Below, piece by piece: positions 1 through 11,704 of a DNA stretch of 64,000 bases (position 1 is the first letter of the stretch; each line of letters starts with the position of its first letter). Source of the stretch: Aquilaria yunnanensis. Lineage: Eukaryota; Streptophyta; Magnoliopsida; Malvales; Thymelaeaceae. The stretch is taken from positions 81,036,001 through 81,100,000 of the forward strand of contig CM077597.1 of assembly GCA_039654915.1 (NCBI GenBank), read 5' to 3'. The notes beneath the pieces are model-generated. The model made no database searches, had not been told where the DNA came from, and worked only from the letters and a program-made list of their open reading frames with translations. Position numbers and translations under genes: made by a program.

Positions 1-476
1 AATTCAAATGCTGTGCCATTGGTTCCACAAGAAGTGTGGAACTCTTGATGCTCTCTTGTGGGGAGAGATTGTTGAAGCTGATCATAAAACCTCGAACAGG
101 ACAAATCGTATTACCACAGAACTACCACAGAATTCAGACCATCGTATTACCACAGAATTCAGACCAAAATGGGGTTTTATCAATATGCTGGCTGGAGTAT
201 CCAAGAAGAAAACTCACAAGAAAAGAGCAGACTTTGCATTACAAAAATGCAGCCAAAGGAGCTCGAGTTTTGGTCTAGCCTCTGATGAAATTCTTTAGGA
301 CAGTAATATTGCCTTCAGGAACAATGTTATTCTAATTAATAAAACAAACGAGGTGCGTGTTCCAAGCATTAAGACTTCTGAGCTGGTTCATTTGAGCCAG
401 TTACAGGCAATTTTGTAGGGAGGCGAACGTCAGAGATGGAAATGATCTGCTGCAGGAAAAGGAGATTCCAGGTACG
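1..476 (+). other. Sequence upstream of LINE endonuclease fragment, possibly LINE-derived
   Basis: This stretch lies directly upstream of a recognisable LINE endonuclease start and may be the linker or ORF1 tail of the same element. It holds open frames of 96 and 80 codons, but no domain is recognised in either. Positions about 107-165 contain a short direct repeat built on 'CGTATTACCACAGAA'. Assignment to the LINE is inferred from position only. Confidence 0.25.
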
Positions 477-757
477 AATGAATCTGATTAGCTTTAAAAT
501 AAGGGGAATTGGAAGGAAAGGGAAGAAAACTTTGGTCCGAGACATGGTGAGGGGGCACAAAAGCAGATTTCTTGATGCTGCAAGAGACAAAATCAGCTGC
601 TGTATCATTTTCTACAGCTAGACCTTTGTGGATAAACAATGATTTAGATTATGTTGACTTGAAAGCCGATAGTCTATCTAGTAATTTGCTAAGCATCTGC
701 ATTGGGATAAAGAATCCTTTTCCAAAACTAGTAGATGTATACGTGTATTGTATGTGA
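477..757 (+). pseudogene. LINE (L1-type) ORF2 fragment, start of the endonuclease domain
   Basis: The frame opening at 477 reads 'MNLISFKIRGIGRKGKK', which matches the first strand and N-x-R-G loop of the apurinic endonuclease domain of plant L1-type retrotransposons. The next conserved block, 'LMLQETKS' (from about 572), holds the catalytic Gln-Glu-Thr motif but lies in the next frame, so there is a frameshift near 565-572. After it come 'ARPLWINN' and a degenerate match to the 'GGLLSIW' block. Only about 90 residues of a protein that is normally over 1,000 are present; the reverse transcriptase is absent. In the family this domain nicks target DNA to prime reverse transcription. This copy is a dead fragment. 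Confidence 0.7.
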
Positions 758-759
758 AT

Positions 760-1738
760 TAAATACTAAATTATTTTTTGCTCAAATAACTATAATTTTA
801 ATTATTTTATTCAAAATAAATAATTGAAATAATGATTGTATTTTTTTGGTTTAGATATATTTCTTATTAATTTTTCTATCTCTTATTTAGTAGCTTTTTT
901 ATTATAGGATTTCATCACAACTATCCTCATTTGCGTTATTCATTATAATAGATAGCTCATTGTATTAGATTTTTGTTTAATATAAATAACAACAACAACA
1001 ATAATATAATGTAGAATATGCTATAGGTAATATTTGTTATAAAAAAAATAGATGGAAGTTTTTTTTTTTTTATGGTAGAGTGCTTATAAAATTACTTTTA
1101 TCAGTATAAAATTGAAAAATGATATTCAATCTAGGCTAATTTTTGTGTGCGCCTAGCTTATTTACATCTATGTCATTATGACATTTTTTCTTTTATAATT
1201 ACAAGTTTACTATTATTTAAACCTATTCTTTTTTTTTTTTTGTCATTTCTTGATCTAGCTTTGCCTCGAGAATTAGTTGCTCTATTTCTTCCTCTAGCTT
1301 TGCCTAGAGACTTGCAGGTTGCCTCGATCATTCTTCGTTTGTTTAAATTTTATACAGTGTGTATAACTTTTTTTTTGTTTCTTGTTTTTAGTTTCGTTTA
1401 ATCAATTTATGTTATGGTCATACACTTTGCTTTTTTTTTTTAACTCGTGTTTTTGGCAAATCTAAGTTTCAGAACTCTTATTTTGTCAAATTATAGTTTT
1501 TGTGAGTGGATTTCGATCTTAGTTTTCTTTTTTTCTCTGTTGTTGAAAGAAGTGTTTGCTTGTGGGGTGTAATGGATCTAGATTTGAATGTTTCTTCTCC
1601 TCGGTCATCTGACATTCTTTGCTTTGTTAACTTAGGTACAAATGAGTTCTTGATATTTATTTATGTTTCATTTGTGTAGATCATATTTGGATTGTCTTTT
1701 CATGTTAGATTTTTTTTTATGTGAAAAAAAGAACAAAT
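760..1738. other. AT-rich intergenic sequence, nothing recognised
   Basis: The sequence is AT-rich with several poly-T runs. An 84-codon frame at 1147-1401 is rich in Leu and Phe and reflects T-rich composition. A short imperfect repeat around 'TCTAGCTTTGCC' occurs at about 1254 and 1294. No domain, promoter or structured element is supported. Confidence 0.5.
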
Positions 1739-2668
1739 AATGCCTTATAAAAGAACAAACATATCATTCTGAAAGAAAAAATACTAAAAGACAAGAGAAC
1801 AAAAAGTGTATGGAAATAGGGTCATGTATAAGAAAAAACAGTGTCTTCTATAAAAACAAACACTTAAGTAATAAAAAATAAACATGTAAAAGAAAGAACA
1901 AACAATGTCTTCTAAAAGAACAAACATGTCATTCTAAAAGAATAAACATCAGAAGACAAAAGAAAAAAAAATTTACAGAAACAGGGCCATATATAAGAAC
2001 AAAAAGTGCTTTTTATAAGAACAAATATTTAAGCAACAAAAAATAAATATGTAAAAGAAAGAAAAAACAATGTCTTTTAAAAAAACAAACATATAGACAA
2101 GAAAAAACAAACATTGCCTTCTAAAAGAACCAACATGCCATAAGTATAAACACCAAAACACAAAAGAATAAGTAATTTATGCAATGTACGAAAATGTAAA
2201 AGAATAAACATGCTATTCTAGAAGAACAAACAAGGCTTTCTAAGAGAACAGAAAACAAACACATCATAAAAAAAGATAAGCAGTACCTCATCAAAAGAAT
2301 AAACACTTAAGTAACAAAGAACAAACAATGACTTCTAAAAGAACAAACACGAAGACAAAAAAGAACAATCAATGTCTTCTTAAATAATAGACAATGTCTT
2401 CTAAAAGAACAAACATACCATTGTAAAAGAGCAAACATGAAAGGACAAAAGAACAAGTGGTATATTCTATAAGAACAAACACATGAGTAACAAAGAACAA
2501 ATAATGCCTTCTAAAAGAATAAACAGACACTTCTAAAAAAATAAATACCAAAGAAAAAAAGAACATTAGCTTATGATCTTGTAATAGCATTAGCTAAAAT
2601 AAAAAGCACGGATAAAAAAAATGAGATCTAAGAAAGACAAACAATGCCTCCTTAAAAGAACAAACACA
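1739..2668. repeat. Tandem repeat, 165-bp period, built on AAAGAACAAAC
   Basis: The purine-rich motif AAAGAACAAAC recurs dozens of times. A longer register is also visible: the block 'AATG(C/T)CTTNTAAAAGAAC' starts at 1739, 1904 and 2069, exactly 165 bp apart each time, with matching intervening sequence. After 2069 the order degenerates and blocks recur at irregular spacing (about 2331, 2505, 2645). The array is interrupted by the CACTA element at 2669. Related text ('AAAAGAACAAAAATG') resumes just beyond the element, near 14255, so the transposon landed inside the array. The open frames listed across it are compositional. Confidence 0.8.
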
Positions 2669-3075
2669 CACTACTAAAAAATGGGGTATTACTAACGTGC
2701 ATAATTACCAACGGCCTAGCCGTTGGTAAATACCAATGTGTACAACCGTTGGTAACACATTCCAACGTGCACGCGTTGGTGAAATTTGATTTCGAAATGG
2801 GCCTAAATTTTAGGCTTTCTTACCAACGCGTTAGCCGTTGGTAGTAATGTAAATAGCAGTGAGGCTTTTTTCCAACGGCCATAGCCGTTGGTAAATACCA
2901 ATGGCTTAACCGTTGGTGATTTTCCAACGTGCAGCTGTTGGTGGCCCAATTTTGTACTTTTTGGGTTTTCAGTCTGGGCTTCGTTTACCAACGGCTAACC
3001 GTTGGTAGATTCTACACTAAACGGTGCGTATCATTTTATTTTTTTCCAAGGGCTAGGCCATTGGAAAAGGCGTTT
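2669..3075 (+). repeat. Left subterminal repeat array of CACTA 1
   Basis: Short motifs ACCAACG and CGTTGGT alternate in both orientations, often as near-perfect palindromes such as ACCAACGGCCTAGCCGTTGGT-like pairs at about 2707-2728, 2868-2893 and 2987-3006. In En/Spm elements such subterminal motifs are binding sites for the element's DNA-binding protein; that role is inferred here. The same motif recurs at the right end. Confidence 0.85.
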
Positions 3076-3079
3076 TAAA

Positions 3080-3235
3080 ACCTGTCTTCCTCCTCAAGCC
3101 ATTTCACTGTGCAACATTCGGCGTTTCGCGTAAGTGTTTCGAGGTCCGCTACTGAGGTCTCCATTGCCGTCGATGGAGCATCTATAGCTGGGAAACACAC
3201 CGTTTAGTCCTCGATTTGACAGATCTGGTGAGGAT
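3080..3235 (+). promoter_or_regulatory. Probable 5' untranslated leader of the CACTA 1 transposase transcript
   Basis: A local GC-richer stretch follows the subterminal repeats and ends at 'CAGATCTG|GTGAGGATT', a good donor splice site near 3229. In CACTA elements the transposase transcript starts just inside the 5' array, so this is a plausible non-coding first exon. A second candidate leader exon sits at 6545-6612, after a pyrimidine tract and CAG acceptor and before a GTAAGT donor. Neither is confirmed. Confidence 0.3.
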
Positions 3236-3959
3236 TCGAACGTTTATACGGTTATTTATACGGTTACGCATCCATTTTTGTTTTCAAAGAAATTTTCACT
3301 TTTTAATCGTTCCTACACCCTCGATTTCTTCATATCGTAGCTCCATTTGTTGCGTTGAAGGGTTCCCCTGCCTGATTCGTCCGATTCTGAAGTTATTGGT
3401 GGTTAGTTCTTTTTTAATCGAAATGTTGCTAAAAAAAGAAAAAGAGTTTCGTGACTGCTGGAAAAAAAAATGCATTTCCTTATTTTATGTCCTATGAAAT
3501 TGTTATGTTTGTGCCTATTGTTCAAATATAGTTATGGTTTTGTGCAATTAATTTCTGTTAATTAATTTGCAAATCTAATAGTGTTAAAATTAAGTCAAGA
3601 AAAGACTAAAATTTACTTCAAAGGTTCTGAATAGGGGGACAAAGTTAGGAATGTTCATAACAATGAAATTTCAAGAAAATCAATGTTTTTTAGATATATG
3701 GGAGTACTCATCAGTTTGAGTAATTTGAAAGATGAAGGACAATGATACTTTGATAAATAAAATTACTGGCAAAGTAAATGTTTGCAGAGCAAAGTTTCCC
3801 TCTCACATAGGAATATGGCAGTTAATCCTAATATGTCATTCATGGTCTTACAATTTCTTAATGTCAGTCTTTGTTCTACTAAATAAGATTATTAAAAAGT
3901 GGAGATAAAATATAGAAACTTTTCTAGGAGAGAAAAGACAACTTCTTAATATCAACCTT

Positions 3960-5520
3960 TGATCACTTGGAGTTAAGTGACTATTCCTAGAAAAGAATAA
4001 GGGGTAGGAGTCAAGCAGCTCCAGGTTTGGAATTAGGCTTTAATTTTAAGGTTGCTTTGTGCCATTCACACGAAAAAAAAATTACTTTACGGGTTAAATA
4101 AGTTAGTAGCTATCACTTGAATGGAGAGATAAGTTCGCAAAAGTTAGCTCCAGGGTGCTGTCAATTGCTTATGACTCTATGAGAATGGAAGGACAAGTGG
4201 TGTTGTAAGCTGTGTTTGGAATCATTAGTTTCCCCTAAACATTGTTAAACTTTTAGAAATCAATGCAAGGTGGATTGTCGATCCATATGAGAATGAAGCC
4301 ATGTGGCCTATCTTTGGCTTACAAATGTGATTTATGTGGGAAGGAAGATGACACCTTAAAGCATGTTTGTAATGACCCAAGTCCAGAACCGGTCAACGGA
4401 ACACCTGCCCACACCACATGGGCTATCCTTTGGAAAAGGATAAGCGCTAGGTGCTTATGTTCTGGAATTGGAGCCTATATATCCACATAAGGCTTCCCAC
4501 AATTCACCTATGTGGGATATGGGGGCGTTACAAACTCCCCCCCTTATGTACCCAACATCCCCGTTGGGGTCAATCGAATTACTTGGTTCCTCGGACCAAG
4601 TAACCTCTCTAATCGGACTACTTAGCCCCTGGCCAAGTAGCCTCTCGAATCCAAGATCAGCCCCGGTAGACGATGCATGTGCATACCCACTATGCCACAC
4701 CATCGTGGTCCCGGGTCGGCTCTGATACCATCTGTAATGACCCAAGCCCAGAACTGGTCAACGGAACACCTGCCCACACCACATGGGCTATCCTTTGGAA
4801 AAGGATAATCGCTAGGTGCTTATGTTCTGGAATTGGAGCCTATATATCCACATAAGGCTTCCCACAATTCACCTATGTGGGATATGGGGGCGTTACAATG
4901 TTTTTGTGAATTACGTGTTCTCTTGACAAGTATGGGCCAAAGTGTTAAGCTTACTACAAATTAAACAAATGAAAAAGGATGTATAAAATTGAAGATGTTT
5001 GTATAGAGAGCTGAGGGATATGCGTAACATCAAGTGGGTAAAAACGTTGGTTATATGGCAATGATTTATCATATTTGGATGAAGAGGTAGTTAAAAATAT
5101 TCAAACTGATTTATCTATTAGATTATATATGATTCCTTTGTCATGTTTGTTGACGTCTAGCTAGTGTAAATGTGTGTTCAAAGCTTATTGATTTATTTTT
5201 AGAGACTTGTACCCCAGTTATGCTTGACTGTATTTTTTCTGAGGTATAACATATATATGATGTTTTTCTCAATGAATATGTATAAGTGTTTCACATAATA
5301 TGTGAAAATATCTGGAGCAATGTGTAGGTAATTTAATAATTTGTTTTCATACAAAGATTAAGAATTAGAAAATTATTTTTATATTATTTTGACTTTTACC
5401 CATAATTTTTTACATGTAAACGAAGAAATTCAAAGAAAGTTAATATTAAAATGATAGTTTGAATGATGATATGATAAAACAATTTACTAAATCTGAAAGT
5501 ATTTCAAAGATTTGTTATTC
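3960..5520 (+). pseudogene. 5'-truncated LINE, 3' end of ORF2 (zf-RVT and C-terminus), split by a TRIM
   Basis: From about 3970 the degenerate translation carries LINE reverse-transcriptase thumb blocks such as 'VKQLQVWN', 'ALILRLLCAIHTKK' and 'NKLVAIT'. From 4290 it reads 'MKPCGLSLAYKCDLCGKEDD', the zinc-binding zf-RVT signature with its C-x2-C pair, followed by 'TLKHV'. The TRIM at 4368-4897 interrupts here. Beyond it the frame resumes as 'FVNYVFS', then a stop, then 'QVWAKVLSL', and near 5055 the C-terminal 'AMIYHIWMKR' block. An A-rich run near 5520 may be the tail. Stops and frameshifts are many. The fragment lies inside CACTA 1, in what should be the transposase leader or intron. Confidence 0.7.
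4368..4897 (-). mobile_element. TRIM (miniature LTR retrotransposon), complete, TSD ATGTT
   Basis: Two near-identical 165-170-bp direct repeats (about 4368-4537 and 4733-4897) start with TG and end with CA. They enclose about 195 bp without coding capacity. Read on the minus strand, the first repeat is followed by TGGTATCAGAGCCGA, a primer-binding site for initiator methionine tRNA. A polypurine run (AAGGGGGGGGAG) precedes the second repeat. The 5-bp duplication ATGTT flanks the element at 4363-4367 and 4898-4902. Open frames across it are not genes; TRIMs encode no protein and depend on other elements for reverse transcriptase and integrase. Confidence 0.93.
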
Positions 5521-6139
5521 GAAAAAAAAAAATTTTATGGAGTAAGAAATACATAAATTTTGGGTTAATAAGGGCTTTTAAAGTTTTAACCAAGACTTCT
5601 TTTGTATTGTGGACCAAAACTATAATACATGAAGTATTTGTACGATTCCAAAAGACACATTTGTTCAAATAATTTTTCATACAAATTATATTTATAGAAA
5701 AAACTGTGTTAAAAAATCTTATGACTTTAAAATTAAGTTATGATTAATTCAAATATTTTTTAAAAATGAAATGTTTCCAAGTTGTTAGTAACCAATTTGG
5801 TAAATAAAATACACATGACATAAGTCTAAGGCAGTTCATTTAGATTAATATTCCAACATATCGAATTCATCCCTTGACTATAACGCGCTAAAATTTGCAT
5901 TTCTTAAAATACAAAAACTTGAAGTTTTTGTCTTTTTGTATTTATTGGAAGACAATAATAAAAATACCAACGTGGCTGATCTTAAAGTTGGAAGATCAAA
6001 AGATATAATCATAATTAGAGTACATTATTACGTAATTAGGATCCAATTTAATTACCAACGCTGATTGTTTATTTCATTTATTTTTTACAATATTCTTTAG
6101 ATCGTAATTAGTTGACTTAATTTTAGTTTGAGTGATTTA

Positions 6140-6435
6140 GTGTTGGGGTTTACTAACAATAATAAAATAATAATAATAATACTAATATTTATTATTATTT
6201 TTTGTACCCAATAATATAAACATAATAATAGTAATAATAATAATTAATAATAGCAGATAGTAGTAGAAGTAAGTTAGAAAATAATAATAACGAAATTTTG
6301 TTAGTGATAGTTGAAATAATATTCATAATAATATTACGTCCAAATAATACAAATAATAATAATTATAATAATACTAATAATAATAATAGTTATAATTATA
6401 ATAATAATAACAATAATGAAACTAATAATAATCTT
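6140..6435. repeat. AAT/TAA microsatellite-like tract
   Basis: Interrupted runs of AAT and TAA triplets fill most of this interval, with a smaller echo near 6936-6975. The 113-codon frame beginning at 6298 is Asn-rich because of the triplets and is not a gene. The tract lies in the non-coding 5' part of CACTA 1. Confidence 0.8.
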
Positions 6436-7359
6436 TTTAAAGTATTTTGTTTAAAATACGCGTGTAGATTAACGTTTCTTTGTTTCATTTTCAGAAATTT
6501 CTTATATTACCAGGATATTAAGTTTCTTTCCCCATTTTTTTCAGTTCCTCCCTGCATTTGTGAGCCTGAAGACGTACCCATTGTTTTTCCTCTCCGTTCG
6601 AAGTCGTTTGAGGTAAGTTTCTATTTTTTTTCCTTTTGAATTGAAAACGGGATTTTTTAAGGGAAATTGTTTTTAATTATTAATATTGATAATAAAACTT
6701 ATGTGTTGTCACTGTGGTTTGAACATAGTTGTTGGTATTTGAATATGCAATTTATGCTAATTATTTGTTATCTGTGGATAGTTTTTCTGATGGATTAGAG
6801 TGAATATGTAATTTCTTTGTGCGTTGTATAGATTATTTTATGGAATGATTATTAATATAAGTTGATGGTAATAGGTATAGTTATGGTTTAGTCGGAGTGA
6901 TTTAGTGTAAATGGTTAGATTATGTCATGGTGTAATAATAATAATTATTATTATAATAATAAAACCATGTTGCAATAATATGACAATAATAATGCAGAAA
7001 AATACCAACATTAATTTGGAGACCAATAGAGAAATAATAAAAACTTTAGGTATTAAGAGTTTAACAATTAACTTTGGAAAAGTTAAGAAAAAAAGTCTTA
7101 TTTCACTGAAAAAAATAATTAAACCATGGTGACCAATATTTTAGTTTAGAAAATAAGACATTAAAAAAAAATAACCAAGAAATTAAACAAAAACACTATA
7201 ATTTATTAAACTTAGGGTCTAATATCAGAAATGAAAATAATATAGGGACTGGAAATGTGTTTCACAAAAAAGAAAAGTGAAAGCAGGAGAATAGCGAAAT
7301 CGACAATCGAAAAGATATTTTCATTCGAAAATGTCACCAACCTTCCAAGAGAAGCAACC

Positions 7360-7610
7360 AAACCCAACTGATAGACATAAACTTAACACTATAAACCTTA
7401 TACCTAAATCTAAACTCTAATAGACATAAACTTAGACCATAATCTTATCACTAATTTTAACTTTACCATAAACCCTAAATAAAAAATCTGAACCCTAATC
7501 CCCATAAACCCAAGACTCTAACCTTAACCTTAACCTTAACTATAAACTCTTACTTCAAATCATAAACCCTCAAACTCTAACCTTAAAACCGTAAACCATA
7601 AAGTATTAAC
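7360..7610. repeat. Degenerate telomere-like CCCTAAA/CCTTAA repeats
   Basis: The plus strand shows many variants of the plant telomere heptamer and related units: ATAAACCCTAAAT, GAACCCTAATCCCC, a run of CCTTAA units near 7520-7545, and ATAAACCCTCAAAC. Spacing is irregular and most units are mutated, so this is an old interstitial telomere-like tract or a telo-box cluster. It lies inside CACTA 1, shortly upstream of the transposase coding region. Nothing else is recognised between 7140 and 7360. Confidence 0.5.
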
Positions 7611-7928
7611 GCACAGTTTTAACAATGTTCCTAAACATTAACTTTTTTTATTCATAACCTTTTTTACTTAGTAAAGCCTATATGTAATAAAATATAATGA
7701 AGAAAATATGGAATTTAAATACTAAGAACAATAAGAACAATAAGAACAATAATTACCGTACGTTAATCATAAGAACAATAAGATTGAGAATAAACTTTGT
7801 TTATCTAACAATTTTTTAAGTTACTTACGTAAACATTAATGAACTTTTGTTATTTTTATTAACTCAATATTAAACTTCACTACATATATCATTTAATAGA
7901 TTGAGGTGCTTATGATTACGAACAGATT

Positions 7929-10900
7929 TTGTTTGTAATTAAATCCGCCCGTAGTTGGATGTACAGTAACCGTTTCTTGCCTGGCCGAACGGGTTACACA
8001 CAACAGTGGGAGTCCGGGGTCAAAGAATTTATATCATTTGCTATCTCTCACCCTGAAACTATGAGCGGATTATGCATTCGCTGTCCTTGTCGGAAATGTA
8101 AGAATTTGCAGTTTCAACAATCTGATGAGGTCAAAGTTCATCTGTACAAATGGGGGTTTAAGCCTTTTTACTTGAATTGGACTGCTCATGGTGAGCCATT
8201 TAATGAAGCATCAGATACTGATCCGGGTGTGGGTGGGTTTGATCAGTTTGACCAGGGGAGTTCGACGAATCCATATGAAAGGATGGTATTAGATGCCGTT
8301 GCCCCTAGTTACTCATAAATTTCGGAAGCCAATTTTGCAGAGCCGAATGAAAGTGCAAATTTTTTTTTTAATCTTTTGAATTTAGCGTCAACTCCTTTAT
8401 GGGATGGGTGCTAAAATCATTCTGAGTTATCTGCTATTGTCCGTCTTCTCAACTTTAAGTCTGAGTATCACATGTCACGAGCATGTTTTAATGGCATTGC
8501 CTAACTGATGAAGGAGACTCAACCAACAGATAGTAAGATGCCATCAAATTGGTATGAAACTAAGAAATTAGTTTCGTAGTTGGGTCTGTCTCACGAGAAG
8601 ATTGACGTCTATGTGAATGATTGTATGTTGTTCTGGCAAGATGACAGTAGTGTGCGTATTTGTAAGTACTGTGGAGCTGAGAGATATGTGCCGAAAAAGG
8701 GAGGTCGTGGTAAAGATCGACTGAGAAAAACCATGTATTATTTACCACTAAGCCCTCATCTGCAACACTTATTTGCGTCATTGTCAACAGTTGAGCAGAT
8801 GAGGTGGCATAAGGAGCAAACACAAGTCCCAGGTGTTATAAAACATCCATCAGATGGTGAAGCTTGGAAACATTTTGATCAGACCTACCCATGGTTTGGT
8901 TCGGAAGCACGAAATGTCAGATTGGGGTTGTGTACCGATGGATTTACACATTTTGTACCATCTGGGAAACAATACTTTTGTTGGCCTGTGATCGTTACTC
9001 CGTATAATTTTGCCCCCTTGGATGTGCATGAAAAAACCCTATATGTTCATTTCGTTGCTGATTCCAGGTCCACATAGCTCAAATCATAAGATTGATGTTT
9101 ATCTACAACCTCTAATAGATGAGCTACGGTATCTGTGGTTTGATGGCGTTGAAACATGGGATGTGTCATTGAAACAAAATTTTATTCTGCGAGCAGCATT
9201 AATGTGGACCATAAATGACTTTCCGGCTTATGGCATGCTATCAGGGTGGATGACACATGGGCGATTGTCTTGCCCTATTTGTATGGGCGAAAGTAAGGCA
9301 TTCCAACTTAAGTATGGCGGGAAAATTTCATTTTTCGACTGTCATCGGCAATTTCTTGCCCGGAACCACCCATATAGAAGGAATTGTACTTGCTTTAAGA
9401 AGGGGAAATCAGAGAAGCCATTGCCTCCTCCGCGTTTATCAGGTGAAGATATATTTGAAAGAATCTCATGGATTCCATCAGTTGGTAACAATGGGCCACA
9501 ACATTGCCCGTGCAATTATGGGAAATCACATAATTGGACGAAGCGAAGCATTTTCTGGGAGTTACCATATTGGGCCACGAACTTAATACGACATAATCTT
9601 GATGTTATGCATATTGAGAAGAACGTGTTTGAGAATATATGGAATACTGTGATGGATGTTAAGAACAAAACGAAAGATAATGTGAAAGCACGGAAGGACC
9701 TGGAAATTTATTGTAATCGGCCAGAGTTAAACATGGTTCCACTTGATGATGGTCGTTCCTTTAAACCAAAGGCGAGGTTCACATTTGATGTTAACCAAAG
9801 GCAAGATGTGATCGCTTGGGTAAAATCTTTACGACTCCCTGATGGATATGCCTCGAATCTTGGGAGATGTGTTGATACAGCTGGTTGCAATATGTATGGC
9901 ATGAAGAGTCATGATTGCCATGTTATGATGCAAAGACTTTTCCCCATTGCCCTCAAAGCACTACCCGAGAATATTTGGAAGCCATTAACGGAGTTAAGCC
10001 TATTTTTTAGAGACTTGTGCTCTCCAGAGCTGCATGAAAATCACTTGTTTGCGTTGGAAGCCAATATTCCAATTATAATTTGTAAGCTTGAGAGAATTTT
10101 TCCTTCAGGGTTTTTTGATGTCATGGAGCATCTCCCAGTTCACTTGCCATTTGAAGCAAGGGTTGGAGGACCTGTTCAGTACCAATGGATGTATAAATTT
10201 GAGCGGTGCATGCATGACCTAAAAATGAAGGTTTCTAATACTGCTCATGTTGAGGGATCGATATGTGAAGCATACCTTATAGAGGATACTTCCATCTTTT
10301 ACTCTCATTACATTGAATCCCATGTTCCTTCCATGATGAACCAAGTACCGAGAAATGATGATGGTGGTTCTGTCCCATGTAATGGTGACTTGTGGTCCAT
10401 ATTCACCTTTCCGGGACGTCCATATGGTGCATGCCGATATAGATTCCTCACGGACGATGAACTCAGACTTGCAACCACATACGTTCTTCTAAACTGTGCT
10501 GAGATCAGGCCATATCTAAAGTAAGTCATCGTTCATGAAAAGGCATTCCAACTTTGAATATGTTGAAATTTAGGACTACTCATAAACCAAAACTAACATA
10601 TTTTCATTTTTTCTGTTATTGGCCACAGTATGTTTGCAGACATGGTCAGGGAAACTGCACCCGAGATAACAATGTCTGAGATGGACGTACACATTGAAAA
10701 CAATTTTTCAACCTGGCTCCGACACTATGTACGTGTGCTTTTAGTCAGTATGTGTTGCAACATGTTAAGTTATAAAAGTCTCCATATATATTGTCCTAAA
10801 TTGAAAATGTTTTACATAGGTTGATGACCCAGGTAACAATATTATCGATAACATCTTGTGGGATGTTACATGTGGGCCCTCACATCGGGTTCAGACATGG

Positions 10901-11554
10901 CCGGTTTATTTCACAAATGGGTACAAGTTTCACATAAGTGAATGGGGGAAGGACAAATCGACATTTAATAGTGGAGTTTGCATACGCAGCATGGGTGCAA
11001 GCGAAGTTGAATGTGATTTTTATGGTATATTAGAAGAAGTCATTCAACTCGAATATCCGGGCTTTCCACATAAGAATGTTGTCTTGTTTAGGTGCAACTG
11101 GTTTGACCCAACACCTGAACGTGGAACTCGAATGCATAAACAGTTTGGGTTAGTTGAGATCCGGAATAGCCTTAGATATCAGAAGTTTGATCCTTTCATT
11201 CTAGCATTACAGGCTGACCAAGTTTACTACACACAATATCCGAGTAAGTCACGTGAAAGAAACGGGTGGTCAGCTGTTATGAAGATAAAACCTCAATGGA
11301 TAATACAGTATGCAATTTTGGACAAGGATGATGTGTATCAAGACAGTGGATCCGTGAATTATCAAGGAATTGAAGATGACCCAGTTGAGGAGTTAGCTGA
11401 CCCGGGTGTGGGTGATGATATTGAAGAAGATGTACTTGAGGAGGGGGGATCTAATGGCGAGACAGAGGATGAGGAGGAGTTTATATCCGATGACAGTGAC
11501 ACTGAAGAGTCTAAGGAGTTTGACGAGAATAGAAGCAGTGGGTCAAATGAATGA
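7929..11554 (+). pseudogene. CACTA 1 TNP2-type transposase (broken)
   Basis: This is the transposase gene of CACTA 1. The first exon (about 7929-10520) encodes an N-terminal Transpos_assoc domain ('SWMYSNRFLPGRTGY', with cysteine motif CPCRKCKN). Next come the TNP2 core ('NVRLGLCTDGF', 'WTINDFPAYGMLSGW', 'CPICMG', 'RHNLDVMHIEKN') and DUF4218 ('LPVHLPFEARVGGPVQYQW'). Two further exons (10629-10728 and 10820-11554) encode DUF4216 ('NGYKFHISEWGKD', 'CNWFDPTPERGTR') and an acidic tail. Splice junctions read in phase. Defects are in-frame stops at 8316, 8412, 8502 and 8577, and a +1 frameshift near 9010 where an extra T sits in AATTTTGCCC. No ATG is seen at the expected start. The family excises and reinserts elements bearing its CACTA ends, in the nucleus. 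The domain identity is firm; this copy is inactive. Confidence 0.93.
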
Positions 11555-11704
11555 TTAGATAACATGTACTAGGAATAATGATAACCTGTCATTTCTAATG
11601 TGTAGAAAATATTTGGTAAATTTATGTACCCCTAATACTCCACAATATATGTCAGTCAATATATGTTATGTTTAGTTTACCTACTTAGCTAATAATAAAT
11701 GTAG

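Noticed and set aside
1147..1401. 84-codon Leu/Phe-rich frame, possible membrane protein
   Set aside because: T-rich composition gives hydrophobic codons by chance. No start context, domain or neighbour supports it.
1973..2590. Minus-strand frames rich in Phe, Leu and Cys (62-73 codons)
   Set aside because: They are the complement of the AAAGAACAAAC tandem repeat and have no independent support.
4455..4855. Open frames of 60-96 codons within the TRIM at 4368-4897
   Set aside because: They span LTR and internal region of a non-coding miniature element and occur in both strands because the LTRs are repeated.
6298..6639. 113-codon frame with an Asn-rich stretch
   Set aside because: The frame is driven by an AAT/TAA microsatellite in the non-coding 5' part of CACTA 1.
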